Source: Pseudomonas maioricensis (lineage in GTDB: Bacteria; Pseudomonadota; Gammaproteobacteria; Pseudomonadales; Pseudomonadaceae). Taken from it: a stretch of DNA of 64,000 nt. Shown here in pieces: positions 41,395-49,798 of this stretch; within the stretch, counting starts at the first letter, position 1; each line of letters starts with the position of its first letter. The position numbers were made by a program, and so were the translations under genes. The notes beneath the pieces are model-generated. The model saw nothing but the letters and a program-made list of their open reading frames with translations, ran no database searches and was not told where the DNA came from. The DNA is taken from contig NZ_LOHG01000013.1 of assembly GCF_022790535.1 (NCBI RefSeq), forward strand, positions 59,960 to 123,959. Reading direction: 5' to 3'.

Positions 41395-41592
41395 TTTAAA
41401 CAGAATCACTGCCCGGACATAGCGTCCAGCGCGGCTCGCCCAATCAGGCCAGCTGCGGCCTCCAGCCCCAAAGGGTTGGCAAGGCCCCCGGGCTACATAC
41501 TGTCCAGAAGACGGCATGAGGTGAGCCGACGCCACAAGCGTTGAGCCAGGACGAAATTCCCGAAGGGGGGCCGCCAGGTCCCCCTTTTCTTT
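41395..41592 (+). ncRNA. Candidate small RNA ending in an intrinsic terminator
   Basis: The 441-base gap between the divergent Lrp-type regulator and the Gln-rich protein has no convincing ORF, yet a clear terminator lies at 41563-41592 on the + strand, 135 bases before the next start codon. Upstream are several short potential stems: GGAC/GTCC near 41415, GGCC/GGCC near 41444, CGGC/GCCG near 41514. A TATTCT at 41389-41394 could be a -10 element, which would give an RNA of about 190 bases, but the 5' end is a guess. It matches no RNA family that I recognise. A long leader with attenuation of the downstream gene is the alternative. Confidence 0.35.
41563..41592 (+). terminator. Intrinsic terminator in a non-coding region
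   Basis: Stem AAGGGGG / CCCCCTT with an internal loop region of GCCGCCAGGT, followed by TTCTTT. No protein gene precedes it on this strand. Confidence 0.75.
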
Positions 41593-41726
41593 GTGCGCCG
41601 TTTTTACGGTTAGCTCCTTTGTGCACAGATGTGTTCGCCGCTAGTAGCGTCCTGATAGCATGCGGCGAACGGCGCATCAATAATGCAGTCTTAACCACAT
41701 ATATCCGGCGCCCCTGTGAGGAAAGC

Positions 41727-42884
41727 ATGAAATCGCGTATCTGGCATTTGGCAGGCTTGAGCCTGTTATGTGTAAGCATCAGTACTCAGGCTTTGGCCGG
41801 GGATGACGCGCCACGTGATCAGATCCGTGGCAGCTCTGGCGGGCAGCGCGAGCAACCCAATGCTTCGCAACAACTGCAAAACCAGCAGCGGCAGAATCAG
41901 CAACAGATCCAGCAGCAGCGTGATCAACAGCGCGGCGTCGAGCGTCAGCAGGATCAACAGATTCGTAATGCTGATCGCCAACAACAGCAGCAGATTCAAG
42001 AGCAGCAGAACCAGCAGCGGCAGGTCGAGCGTCAACAGCAGCAACAGATTCGTGACGTTGACCGCCAGCAACAGCAGCAGATCCAGCAACAACAAATTCA
42101 GCAACGTCAGGCCGAACGGCAGCAACAGCAGCAAATCCAGCAGCAACAGATTCAACAGCGGCAGATAGATCGTCAGCAGTTAGATCAGCGTCAGAACAAT
42201 CTGCCGATCCAGAGTGGCCCAGGTGAGGCGCGTCAGACTCAGCCGCCGCGCCAAGGCTACTATCAGGACAATGGTTATCGCGGCAGCCGGGGCGATAACC
42301 GCCCGAACGATCACTGGACCGGTCGCCCGGATGGTCACGGCAATGGCTGGGGCCCTGGCCCGCAATATCGCCCGGGGCATGTCATCGATCGAGTTCCGGG
42401 TAACTACTCGCGCGTTCCATACCGTGGCCTGGATTACTTTTACTCAGACGGATATTGGTACCGTCCACAAGGCCCACGCTACGTGATTGTGACGCCGCCC
42501 TACGGGGTGCGGGTGCGCAGCTTGCCTGCTTACTCTCAGGAAGTCTGGATGGGCAGTTCGCTGTACTTTGTGGCTGCGGGGACTTACTACACCTACCAGA
42601 ACGACACGCAGGATTATGTGGTGGCCTATCCGCCGCAAAACGTCGAGCCTGTTTATACGCCACAAATGCCTGCATCCAGCCCGTATGACCCGATTGCGTA
42701 CCCGAACAATGGCCAGAATGCTGAGCAGGTCGCGCAGGACAAGTACGATTGTTATCGCTGGTCAGTAGAGCAGAGCAGCTTTGACCCAAATGACCCGAAT
42801 TCGCCCAATGCCCCGGCGATGATCCAGGTCTACCGTCGCTCCATGGTGGCTTGCCTGATGGGACGCGGCTATACCATCAACTGA
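41727..42884 (+). CDS. Gln-rich exported protein with DUF6515-like C-terminal domain
   Basis: A 385-residue protein starting at ATG 41727 after GAGGAAAGC, with a signal peptide (HLAGLSLLCVSISTQALAG). Residues about 48-165 are an extreme Gln/Arg low-complexity stretch built of units such as QQQQIQQQQIQQRQ and RQVERQQQQQIRDVDRQ, likely a long coiled coil. A Gly/Pro/Arg-rich linker follows, then a beta-rich domain (about 210-310: RVPYRGLDYFYSDGYWYRPQ, PPYGVRVRSLP, YYTYQNDTQDYVVAYPP), which resembles DUF6515, and a C-terminal tail with two Cys (YDCYRWSVEQSSFDP, VACLMGRGYTIN). The function is unknown; a cell-surface or periplasmic role is inferred. Confidence 0.85.
   Translation: MKSRIWHLAGLSLLCVSISTQALAGDDAPRDQIRGSSGGQREQPNASQQLQNQQRQNQQQIQQQRDQQRGVERQQDQQIRNADRQQQQQIQEQQNQQRQVERQQQQQIRDVDRQQQQQIQQQQIQQRQAERQQQQQIQQQQIQQRQIDRQQLDQRQNNLPIQSGPGEARQTQPPRQGYYQDNGYRGSRGDNRPNDHWTGRPDGHGNGWGPGPQYRPGHVIDRVPGNYSRVPYRGLDYFYSDGYWYRPQGPRYVIVTPPYGVRVRSLPAYSQEVWMGSSLYFVAAGTYYTYQNDTQDYVVAYPPQNVEPVYTPQMPASSPYDPIAYPNNGQNAEQVAQDKYDCYRWSVEQSSFDPNDPNSPNAPAMIQVYRRSMVACLMGRGYTIN
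41870..42190 (+). repeat. Degenerate CAG/CAA-rich coding repeat
   Basis: About 320 bases of imperfect tandem repeats such as CAGCAGCAACAGATTCAACA, encoding the Gln/Arg-rich region of the protein at 41727. The repeats are degenerate at synonymous sites, so they are old or selected rather than recently expanded. Confidence 0.85.
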
Positions 42885-42897
42885 GGCAGCAACTGAG

Positions 42898-43791
42898 TCA
42901 GACGGTTGCGGGTCGCACCACTTCCTGCGGGTCGGCGTGCACCAGCACTTCGGCCTTCGGGTATTCGCTGTTGATCGCGGCCTCAACCTGATCGCAAAGG
43001 GCGTGCGCGACCGACAACGTCAGGCTGCCGGGCAATTCCAGGTGCAGTTGCACGAACCAATGGTTGCCGGAAATCCGCGTGCGCAAGTCATGCGCGCCGA
43101 GAACGCCGGGCACGCTGCACGCCAGTTCGAGCATGCGGGCGCTGACATCCACCGGCAATTCCTCGTCCATTAGCACCGAAATGGTTTCCCGGGCGATCTG
43201 GAAAGCGCTCCACAGGATGTACAGGGAAATGCCCAGGCCGAACCAGGCGTCCAGTTGCTGCCAGCCAAACCATGCCAGAACCAGCGCCAGCAGGATGCCC
43301 ATGTTCAGCAACATATCCGAGCGGTAGTGCAACGAGTCGGCGCGAATCGCGGCTGAGCCGGTTTCCTTGATCACTTTGTGCTGAAGCGCCAGCAGAGCGA
43401 AGGTTAGCGCCAGAGAAAGCAGCATGACCGCAATGCCCAGGCCAGGCGCACCAATCGGTTCCGGGTTCTGAATCCGTTCCACGGCCTGGAAGCCGATGAG
43501 GCAGGCGCTGACGGCAATGAACAGTGCCTGAGCCATCCCCGACAGCGCTTCCGCCTTGCCATGCCCATAACGGTGATCATCATCGGCAGGGCGCAGGGCG
43601 TAATGCACTGCCAGCAGGTTGAGAAACGATGCCGCTCCATCGAGCAGGGAATCGGTCAGCCCGGCCAGCAGGCTGACCGAGCCACTGAGCCACCACGCCA
43701 CTGCCTTCGCGACGATCAGGATACTGGCGACCGCCAGCGATGCCCGGGTTGCGAGACGCAACAGGCGGGCGTGTTCGAGGCTGGTGCTCAT
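42898..43791 (-). CDS. Cation diffusion facilitator family transporter
   Basis: A 297-residue inner-membrane metal/proton antiporter of the CDF family. Six membrane helices (about 12-205) precede a cytoplasmic C-terminal domain. The metal-site signatures are LTDSLLDGAASFLN in helix 2 and SLHYRSDMLLNMGI in helix 5, and DDHRYGHGKAEAL lies in the connecting loop. The DxxxD / HxxxD arrangement resembles FieF-type zinc/iron/cadmium exporters; which metal is carried cannot be read from sequence. It converges with the Gln-rich gene, 13 bases apart. Confidence 0.92.
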   Translation of the reverse strand: MSTSLEHARLLRLATRASLAVASILIVAKAVAWWLSGSVSLLAGLTDSLLDGAASFLNLLAVHYALRPADDDHRYGHGKAEALSGMAQALFIAVSACLIGFQAVERIQNPEPIGAPGLGIAVMLLSLALTFALLALQHKVIKETGSAAIRADSLHYRSDMLLNMGILLALVLAWFGWQQLDAWFGLGISLYILWSAFQIARETISVLMDEELPVDVSARMLELACSVPGVLGAHDLRTRISGNHWFVQLHLELPGSLTLSVAHALCDQVEAAINSEYPKAEVLVHADPQEVVRPATV

Positions 43792-43812
43792 GGTACTTCC
43801 TTCAAATTACAG

Positions 43813-44232
43813 TCAGGCCGACGGCGCGAGGCCCAGTGAAGCCAGTTGTTGCACACTGCCACGATGCTGGATCAGGCGTGGATCGTTCAGTGGCAGCGAG
43901 CGGCCCAGTTCTGTTTCCAGAATGGCCTGTAGCTTGCTGTTATCAACACTGCCGTCGGCATTAACGGCTGGTTGAAGTTTTTGCGGGTCAATCTGCGCGC
44001 TCTGGCCGTGCGGGAAATAAATCGCACCGGTCGCGAAGTCGACGCCAAAGGCGATCAGGCCCGGGATCACATAGAACAGCAGGCCGACGGCGTCGAGCAC
44101 GGCGATTGCCGGGTCAATCTTGCCGTCGATCTGCCCGCGTCGATCAGGGTAGAAAATACTGCCGCATGCGGTGAGTTGAGTCAGCAGAGTAGCGACCACA
44201 ACGCCGCCGATGAAACGAGTAGGAATGCGCAT
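43813..44232 (-). CDS. Hypothetical lipoprotein (YceK/YidQ-like)
   Basis: A 139-residue protein from ATG 44232 with a lipoprotein signal (FIGGVVVATLLTQLTAC). After the cysteine comes GSIFYPDRRGQIDGKIDPAI and a hydrophobic stretch (AVLDAVGLLFYVIPGLIAFG), ending in ATGAIYFPHG; this resembles the small YceK/YidQ lipoproteins, in which a similar AVLD...P segment occurs, but the match is weak. The C-terminal 60 residues are soluble (DGSVDNSKLQAILETELGRS). Longer starts at 44247 and 44259 would add MEMF or MPLHLMEMF. It lies 21 bases downstream of the CDF gene's start on the same strand, i.e. upstream of that gene in transcription. Confidence 0.65.
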   Translation of the reverse strand: MRIPTRFIGGVVVATLLTQLTACGSIFYPDRRGQIDGKIDPAIAVLDAVGLLFYVIPGLIAFGVDFATGAIYFPHGQSAQIDPQKLQPAVNADGSVDNSKLQAILETELGRSLPLNDPRLIQHRGSVQQLASLGLAPSA

Positions 44233-44335
44233 GAACATCTCCATCAAGTGAAGTGGCAACTATACAAGGCAAATAACGCAGAGCTATGACTATTACGTGG
44301 GTCTGCGGTTCTCGGCGCAACTGATCAGGCCGAAT

Positions 44336-44430
44336 CCTGTAGGAGCTCACCGAGGTTACGAGGCCAGCGATGGCGGTTTGTCTGACACTCCACTATCGCT
44401 GGCCTCGTAACCTCGGTGAGCTCCTACAGG
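44336..44430. repeat. REPIN-type inverted repeat, long arms
   Basis: Arms CCTGTAGGAGCTCACCGAGG and CCTCGGTGAGCTCCTACAGG are perfect complements, continuing inward as TTACGAGGCCAGCGAT / ATCGCTGGCCTCGTAA, for 36 paired bases around a 23-base loop. This is the longest perfect inverted repeat in the window. It fills the space between the divergent lipoprotein and hydrolase genes. Confidence 0.92.
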
Positions 44431-44546
44431 TACAGTGTTTGCCTCGACACAGTGACCGTTCCTGACCTGCTGGGCCTGAGCATCCATGATTTACTCGCCC
44501 ACCCAAGGCACTGCATATTGCTCACGTATTCAAAAGGAGACGAATG

Positions 44547-45104
44547 ATGTCAGTCAGGGTTTTGATTTTGCCGGGGCTGTTTAACTCGGGCGAAGCGCAT
44601 TGGCAATCGCAGTGGGAGCGGCAGTTCCCCGATTTGCATAGGGTTGAGCAACAGGACTGGGAAACACCGGTCGCTGCGGATTGGGTCGAGCGCCTCAATC
44701 AGGAAATCATGGCGACCGACGGTGAAGTCGTGCTGGTTTGCCACAGTCTGGCCTGCACCTTGATCACCCGTTGGGCCGAGCACTATCCAGAGGCGTACAA
44801 GGTCCGCGGCGCTTTGCTCGTGGCACCCAGCGATACGGAAGCGGACAGCTATCCACCAGGCACTCGCGGTTTCACACCGATGTCGACGCAACGCCTGCCA
44901 TTCCCGACCATTACCGTCGCCAGTACGGACGATCCTTATGTCACCCAGGAGCGAGCCCGTTTCTTCAGCGAGTCGTGGGGCAGCGATCTGATCTGGCTGG
45001 AGAATGCTGGCCACATCAATGGCCAATCCGGATACGGACCTTGGCCGCAAGGTCTCGAATTGTTGTACCGACTGACAGGCGACGCTCGTTTCGAGCTCAA
45101 ATAG
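44547..45104 (+). CDS. RBBP9/YdeN family alpha/beta hydrolase
   Basis: A 185-residue serine hydrolase of the RBBP9/YdeN family. It begins VLILPGLFNSGEAHWQSQWE, has the nucleophile motif VCHSLACTL (here GHSLG is replaced by CHSLA), the Asp region ASTDDPYVT and the catalytic His in ENAGHINGQSGYGPWPQG. Substrates of the family are largely unknown. The AAAGGAGA ribosome site favours ATG 44547 (7-base spacing) over the ATG one codon earlier at 44544. hrpB follows 40 bases later. Confidence 0.9.
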   Translation: MSVRVLILPGLFNSGEAHWQSQWERQFPDLHRVEQQDWETPVAADWVERLNQEIMATDGEVVLVCHSLACTLITRWAEHYPEAYKVRGALLVAPSDTEADSYPPGTRGFTPMSTQRLPFPTITVASTDDPYVTQERARFFSESWGSDLIWLENAGHINGQSGYGPWPQGLELLYRLTGDARFELK

Positions 45105-45144
45105 CCGTCGACACGTATAATCGGCGGCCAGTTCTGGAGCTGCC

Positions 45145-47676
45145 ATGATTTCCCTGCCCATCGATGCCGTAATTCCCGATCTGCGCCAGGCTTTGTCCGA
45201 GCGCCATGAAGCGGTGCTTGAAGCGCCGCCCGGTGCAGGCAAAACCACGCGGGTGCCGTTGGCGCTGCTTGAGGAAACCTGGCTGGCCGGGCAAACCATT
45301 CTGATGCTTGAGCCGCGTCGGCTGGCGGCTCGGGCGGCGGCTGAGCGACTGGCCAGTGAGCTGGGTGAAAAGGTCGGTGAGACCGTTGGCTACCGGATCC
45401 GTCTGGAAAGCCGAGTAGGCCCCAACACACGTATCGAAGTGGTCACTGAAGGCATTCTGACCCGTCGCTTGCAGGATGATCCGGCGCTGGAAGGCGTGGG
45501 TTTGCTAATCTTTGACGAATTCCACGAGCGCAGCCTGGATGCAGACCTGGCGCTGGCATTGAGCCTCAATGGCAGGGAATTGTTCCGCGATGAGCAACCG
45601 CTGAAAATCCTGCTGATGTCAGCCACGCTGGAGGGCGAGCGGCTTTCCAGTCTGCTGGAAAGCGCACCGGTGGTCCGCAGCGATGGCCGAATGTTTCCGG
45701 TGCAAATGCAGTGGGGGCGACCTTTCCAGCCCGGCGAATTTATCGAGCCACGTGTGGTGCAGACCGTCCTGGATGCGATCAACGATCAAAGCGGTAGCCT
45801 GCTGGTTTTCTTGCCGGGGCAGGCCGAGATTCGGCGGGTTAATCAGCAACTGGCGGATGCGCTGGGCTCGCGCCCCGACATTCTGCTGTGCCCGTTACAT
45901 GGCGAACTGGACCTGAACGCCCAGCGCGCGGCTATAGAGCCTGCACCGAAAGGCATTCGCAAAGTGGTGCTGGCAACGAATATTGCCGAAACCAGCTTGA
46001 CCATTGATGGCGTACGCGTGGTGATCGACGCCGGTCTGGCGCGAGTGCCGCGATTTGATCCGGGCAGCGGCATGACCCGGCTTGATACGCAGCGCATTTC
46101 CAGGGCCAGCGCTACCCAGCGTGCCGGTCGAGCGGGACGGTTGGAGCCAGGCGTGTGTTATCGGCTGTGGTCCGAAGCTCAGCACGAGCAACTCGCTGCG
46201 TATGGAGCGGCAGAAATCCTGCAGGCAGATCTCGCCGGTTTAGCTTTGCAACTGGCGCGCTGGGGCGTGATGCCGACGCAGCTGGCCTGGCTCGACGTGC
46301 CACCGGCCGCGGCTTATGGTCAGGCTCAGGATTTGCTGCGACGTCTCGGCGCCTTGAGCAGCCAGCCGGGTGACGAACCCAAACTTACGCCTCACGGTCA
46401 GGCCATGGCTGAATTGCCCGCGCACCCACGTATCGCCCATTTGCTGTTGCGCGGTCAGGCGCTGGGGCTTGGCAGTCTGGCCTGCGATGTTGCCGCTTTA
46501 CTTGGCGAACGCGACATTCTGCGTGGTGTGGGGGCGGATTTGCACAGTCGCTTGAGCCTGCTTGAAGGCACTGAACGTGCAGCTCGCGGCGCACAAGGCG
46601 GCGTACAGCGGGCCAAACAACTGGCTCGCCAATACCGCAGTTATTTGCGCGGTTCTGCGACCGAACCGGTCAGCGATCCAGACCATCCGCGCTGGCTTGG
46701 CGCTCTGCTGGCGCTGGCTTATCCCGACAGGGTCGCGCAGCAACGCAAGGCTGGCGGTGCCGAGTATCGACTGGCCAATGGTCGTGCTGCGCTGTTTGCC
46801 GAGGTCGATGCATTGATGAAGCAACCTTGGCTGGTGGTCGCTGATCTTGGCAGCCGTCACGGGCAGCGCGAAGAGCGTATCTATCTGGCAGCCGAATTTG
46901 ATCCGGCCTTGTTTGACTCAGTGCTGGCTGAGCAGGTGACCCAGCTCGATCAACTGGATTGGGATGAGCGCGAAGGCGTATTCCGTGCCGAGCGCCAGCG
47001 CAAGGTCGGGGAGTTGATCCTGAGCCGCGAGCCACTGACCGGGCTGGATGAGTCCGCCAAAGGTCAGGCGTTGCTGGCACTGGTGCGCCGCAAAGGTCTG
47101 GAGTTATTGCCCTGGACGCCCGAACTGCGCCAATGGCAGGCGCGCGTCGGTTTGTTACGGTCGCTGGACCTGCAGCAAAAGGACAGCAGCGAATGGCCAG
47201 ATGTCAGCAACGCAGGTTTGCTTGAACGGCTGGAAACCTGGCTGCTGCCGTATCTGGGCAAAGTGTCGCGGCTTAGCCATTTCAGCAATCTGGACCTGTC
47301 CTCCATCCTGCATAACGCGTTGCCGTGGCCTTTGCCCCAGCGTCTGGATGAGCAGGCCCCGCATCACTTGAGCGTGCCGTCCGGGTCATCGGTACGGCTG
47401 GATTACAGCGAGCACCCACCGATTCTCGCCGTGCGCTTGCAAGAGCTGTTTGGTCTGGCGGATACGCCGCGCATCGCCAATGGACGACAGATCGTCAAGC
47501 TACACCTGTTATCCCCGGCCCGCCGTCCGGTGCAGGTCACGCAAGACCTGGCCAACTTCTGGCGCAGCACGTATGCCGAAGTGAAAAAGGATTTGAAGGG
47601 CCGGTACCCAAAGCACTATTGGCCGGATGACCCGCTGATTGCCGAGCCTACGGCCCGGATCAAGCCGAGGAAGTAG
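45145..47676 (+). CDS. hrpB: ATP-dependent helicase HrpB
   Basis: An 843-residue DExH-box helicase. Signatures in order: Walker A GAGKTTRVPLALL, the DEAH-type box DEFHERSLD, MSATLEGERL, FLPGQAEIRR, NIAETSLTI, and SRASATQRAGRAGRLEPG (motif VI), followed by the HA2 and HrpB-specific C-terminal domains (to about 830, ending RYPKHYWPDDPLIAEPT). The length fits HrpB (about 810-850) rather than the larger HrpA. Its RNA target is poorly known. A TATAAT at 45116-45121 may be its -10 element. It converges with the phosphoesterase gene. Confidence 0.95.
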   Translation: MISLPIDAVIPDLRQALSERHEAVLEAPPGAGKTTRVPLALLEETWLAGQTILMLEPRRLAARAAAERLASELGEKVGETVGYRIRLESRVGPNTRIEVVTEGILTRRLQDDPALEGVGLLIFDEFHERSLDADLALALSLNGRELFRDEQPLKILLMSATLEGERLSSLLESAPVVRSDGRMFPVQMQWGRPFQPGEFIEPRVVQTVLDAINDQSGSLLVFLPGQAEIRRVNQQLADALGSRPDILLCPLHGELDLNAQRAAIEPAPKGIRKVVLATNIAETSLTIDGVRVVIDAGLARVPRFDPGSGMTRLDTQRISRASATQRAGRAGRLEPGVCYRLWSEAQHEQLAAYGAAEILQADLAGLALQLARWGVMPTQLAWLDVPPAAAYGQAQDLLRRLGALSSQPGDEPKLTPHGQAMAELPAHPRIAHLLLRGQALGLGSLACDVAALLGERDILRGVGADLHSRLSLLEGTERAARGAQGGVQRAKQLARQYRSYLRGSATEPVSDPDHPRWLGALLALAYPDRVAQQRKAGGAEYRLANGRAALFAEVDALMKQPWLVVADLGSRHGQREERIYLAAEFDPALFDSVLAEQVTQLDQLDWDEREGVFRAERQRKVGELILSREPLTGLDESAKGQALLALVRRKGLELLPWTPELRQWQARVGLLRSLDLQQKDSSEWPDVSNAGLLERLETWLLPYLGKVSRLSHFSNLDLSSILHNALPWPLPQRLDEQAPHHLSVPSGSSVRLDYSEHPPILAVRLQELFGLADTPRIANGRQIVKLHLLSPARRPVQVTQDLANFWRSTYAEVKKDLKGRYPKHYWPDDPLIAEPTARIKPRK

Positions 47677-47700
47677 AGGCCAGCGGCCGGTCCCACGACA

Positions 47701-47728
47701 TCGCGCAGATACCTCGATTTCTGCGCGA
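47701..47728. terminator. Hairpin between convergent hrpB and phosphoesterase genes
   Basis: Perfect stem TCGCGCAGA / TCTGCGCGA with a 10-base loop, 24 bases after the hrpB stop and 8 bases beyond the end of the opposing gene. On the + strand TTTT follows after 6 bases, so termination is plausible but not canonical. Confidence 0.5.
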
Positions 47729-47736
47729 CAGAGTTT

Positions 47737-48825
47737 TCAGGGCAATACCGGCAACAAAAACCGCCCAATCACTGGCAAGTGATTGGAGATCAGCAGCGTG
47801 TCTTCCTGGCGCACGGCAGCGCCGACGCGTTTGAGGCGCGGGCTGAAAAACAGGTAGTCGACGGTTCGGTCCGGGCCGTTGATGCGTGGGTCATTGGGGA
47901 AATGCGTTAGCCATTTCGAGCGATCAATACCGCTTGCTTCAACGTTGTTGGGGATCATCGGGTATTTGTCCCACAGCACGTGCAATTGGCTGTCCGGCTG
48001 GTACAACGAGCGTTGCTCGGCTGGGAGGCGCTGATACTGACCCAGCGGCAGCAGATTGAAATCCCCGCCGATCAACCATGGCGTGCCACTGGCTTCGAAC
48101 TTGTCCAGCAGCTTGCTGGTGACCTGCACCTGACGCTGCATGGCGTCGTCGCCTTCGACAAAGGTGTCCAGATGCGTGTTGATGACCGCCAGATGGCCGC
48201 CGTCACGCAATGGTAGATAACTGACCAGAAGGGCGGGTTTGCGCTGGAATTGACGACTGATCAGGTTGGCATCGCGAATCGGCAGCTGGATGCGTTCAGC
48301 CCGGTCGATTTCGAAACGACTCAGGGTCGCGAGCTTCATGCCGACGCTGCCTGCGATATGCGGATTCGGCACGAAATCGGCTTTCCAGTAGAACGCCTCG
48401 GTGCTGCACGGGTACAGGTCGGTCACGCGCTCCTGCAGCAACGCCAGTTGATCGTCGTAACCGGTGTTCTTCGCGCCATCGTTCACCTCTTGCAACAGGA
48501 CTATGTCCGGCTGCTCGTCACGAATCACCCGGGCGACTTCATCGAGATTGAAGGCTACATCTTCTGGCGTTGGCCGCTCATCCTGACCGCTACCATCGGC
48601 CATGTCGTACCAGAACACGTAACGCTTGCCCGCCAGGTACTGGATGTTCCAGGTCATGACTTTGAGCGCTTGCCCGGGCACCAGGCGTTGAGCATGGCCT
48701 TCAGGGCTACAGGCCACAGGCAGCTCTTCACGTTGAACGGGGCGCCATGTCAGGGTGTAGATCAGCCCCAGCACCACGCTGGCCAGCAGTACAAGAATCA
48801 GAATGAAACGGGTCAGACGACTCAT
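47737..48825 (-). CDS. Endonuclease/exonuclease/phosphatase family protein
   Basis: A 362-residue protein with an N-terminal membrane or signal segment (FILILVLLASVVLGLIYTLT) and an EEP (DNase I-like) domain exposed to the periplasm. Catalytic motifs: VMTWNIQYL (Asn), ILLQEVNDG (Glu, as VLLQEV), INTHLDTFVEG, LIGGDFNLLP (Asp-x-Asn) and LISNHLPVIGRF (His). EEP proteins include nucleases and phospholipid or inositol phosphatases; the substrate cannot be told from sequence. It is followed at a distance by the YciC gene on the same strand. Confidence 0.9.
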   Translation of the reverse strand: MSRLTRFILILVLLASVVLGLIYTLTWRPVQREELPVACSPEGHAQRLVPGQALKVMTWNIQYLAGKRYVFWYDMADGSGQDERPTPEDVAFNLDEVARVIRDEQPDIVLLQEVNDGAKNTGYDDQLALLQERVTDLYPCSTEAFYWKADFVPNPHIAGSVGMKLATLSRFEIDRAERIQLPIRDANLISRQFQRKPALLVSYLPLRDGGHLAVINTHLDTFVEGDDAMQRQVQVTSKLLDKFEASGTPWLIGGDFNLLPLGQYQRLPAEQRSLYQPDSQLHVLWDKYPMIPNNVEASGIDRSKWLTHFPNDPRINGPDRTVDYLFFSPRLKRVGAAVRQEDTLLISNHLPVIGRFLLPVLP

Positions 48826-48939
48826 GGGCTCGGCTTAGAACGCGCTGCGTTCAGTCAGAAGTTCGCGGTGCAGGGCTTTTGAAACAACGTGCAGCCCGAG
48901 CATAGCCGACTGGAACCTGATTGACAGCCTTCGTCTCGG

Positions 48940-49617
48940 CTACTCCAGCTCTTCGGGTGGTGCTGGTGGTTCATTGAGCAGCATGAACAAGCGGAACATC
49001 ACCACACTGGTGAACAACTGCAGGAAGCTGCTCACGACATTAATCAGCAACGTGGCTGCAGCGTTCTGCGGCTCAGGCAGTAGAAAGTAAGCGATGCCTT
49101 CCAGCAGCGACAGCGGAATATAGATGCACAGCACGCAGGTCAGGATGCGCACGAAATGGCCTTTGCTCATCTCGAAGCTTGCGCGCATTGCCATCAGAGG
49201 TGTCAGGCCGCGCAGGACCAGCAGGTATTCAGCGAACACCAGTTTGACCATTACCCAGATGCCGGGAAGGATAAACAGCGACAGGCCAAACATGATCAGC
49301 AGCGTGCTCAGCGCCGAGAGCACGGCGAAGGTTGGCCACATGCGTAACGCCATGGCCAGCAGGTCACGTGGCCGCGGTTGATCACCGCCACGGCTGCGGG
49401 CGTCCAGAAACAGAATCAGTGCGCAGGTGTAGAGCGGGTAGAACAACAGGCCGATCAGTAACTCGTAGGCCGATGAAGAGTTGGCCGTCAGCGAACCGCT
49501 CAGCGCCTGCTTGGCCAGCGCCTCAACGATGACCAGCGGCAGACACAGCACCAGAATGCTCGTCAGGTTGCGCCGAAAAAAATACAGAGAGTCGGTAAGA
49601 ATGGTAAGCGGGTTCAT
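48940..49617 (-). CDS. YciC family inner-membrane protein
   Basis: A 225-residue polytopic membrane protein with about six helices, matching the YciC (UPF0259) family: DSLYFFRRNLTSILVLCLPL near the start, LIGLLFYPLYTCALILFLD, GLSLFILPGIWVMVKLVFAE and a C-terminal helix before NEPPAPPEELE. Function is unknown. It is separated from the phosphoesterase gene by 114 bases and divergent from the DUF2076 gene. Confidence 0.85.
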   Translation of the reverse strand: MNPLTILTDSLYFFRRNLTSILVLCLPLVIVEALAKQALSGSLTANSSSAYELLIGLLFYPLYTCALILFLDARSRGGDQPRPRDLLAMALRMWPTFAVLSALSTLLIMFGLSLFILPGIWVMVKLVFAEYLLVLRGLTPLMAMRASFEMSKGHFVRILTCVLCIYIPLSLLEGIAYFLLPEPQNAAATLLINVVSSFLQLFTSVVMFRLFMLLNEPPAPPEELE

Positions 49618-49798
49618 TAGTATCGGGTCGCAGAAAAAAAGCAGGCGGTCACTTTAGCTGGCTAACCAGGCACCGGCCAGAGCCTTCTTAACATTTGCGA
49701 CAGTCTATTGAAACGCCCTGGATTAGCCCCATTACCTTGCTTACGCGCTGGCTATCCGGCCAGGCGAAGATTTTTAACGGCAATCTAACGAGGTCGCC

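Noticed and set aside
41541..41726. Longer N terminus for the Gln-rich protein, starting at 41541
   Set aside because: The added 62 residues are encoded across the terminator hairpin and precede a clear signal peptide that starts at ATG 41727.
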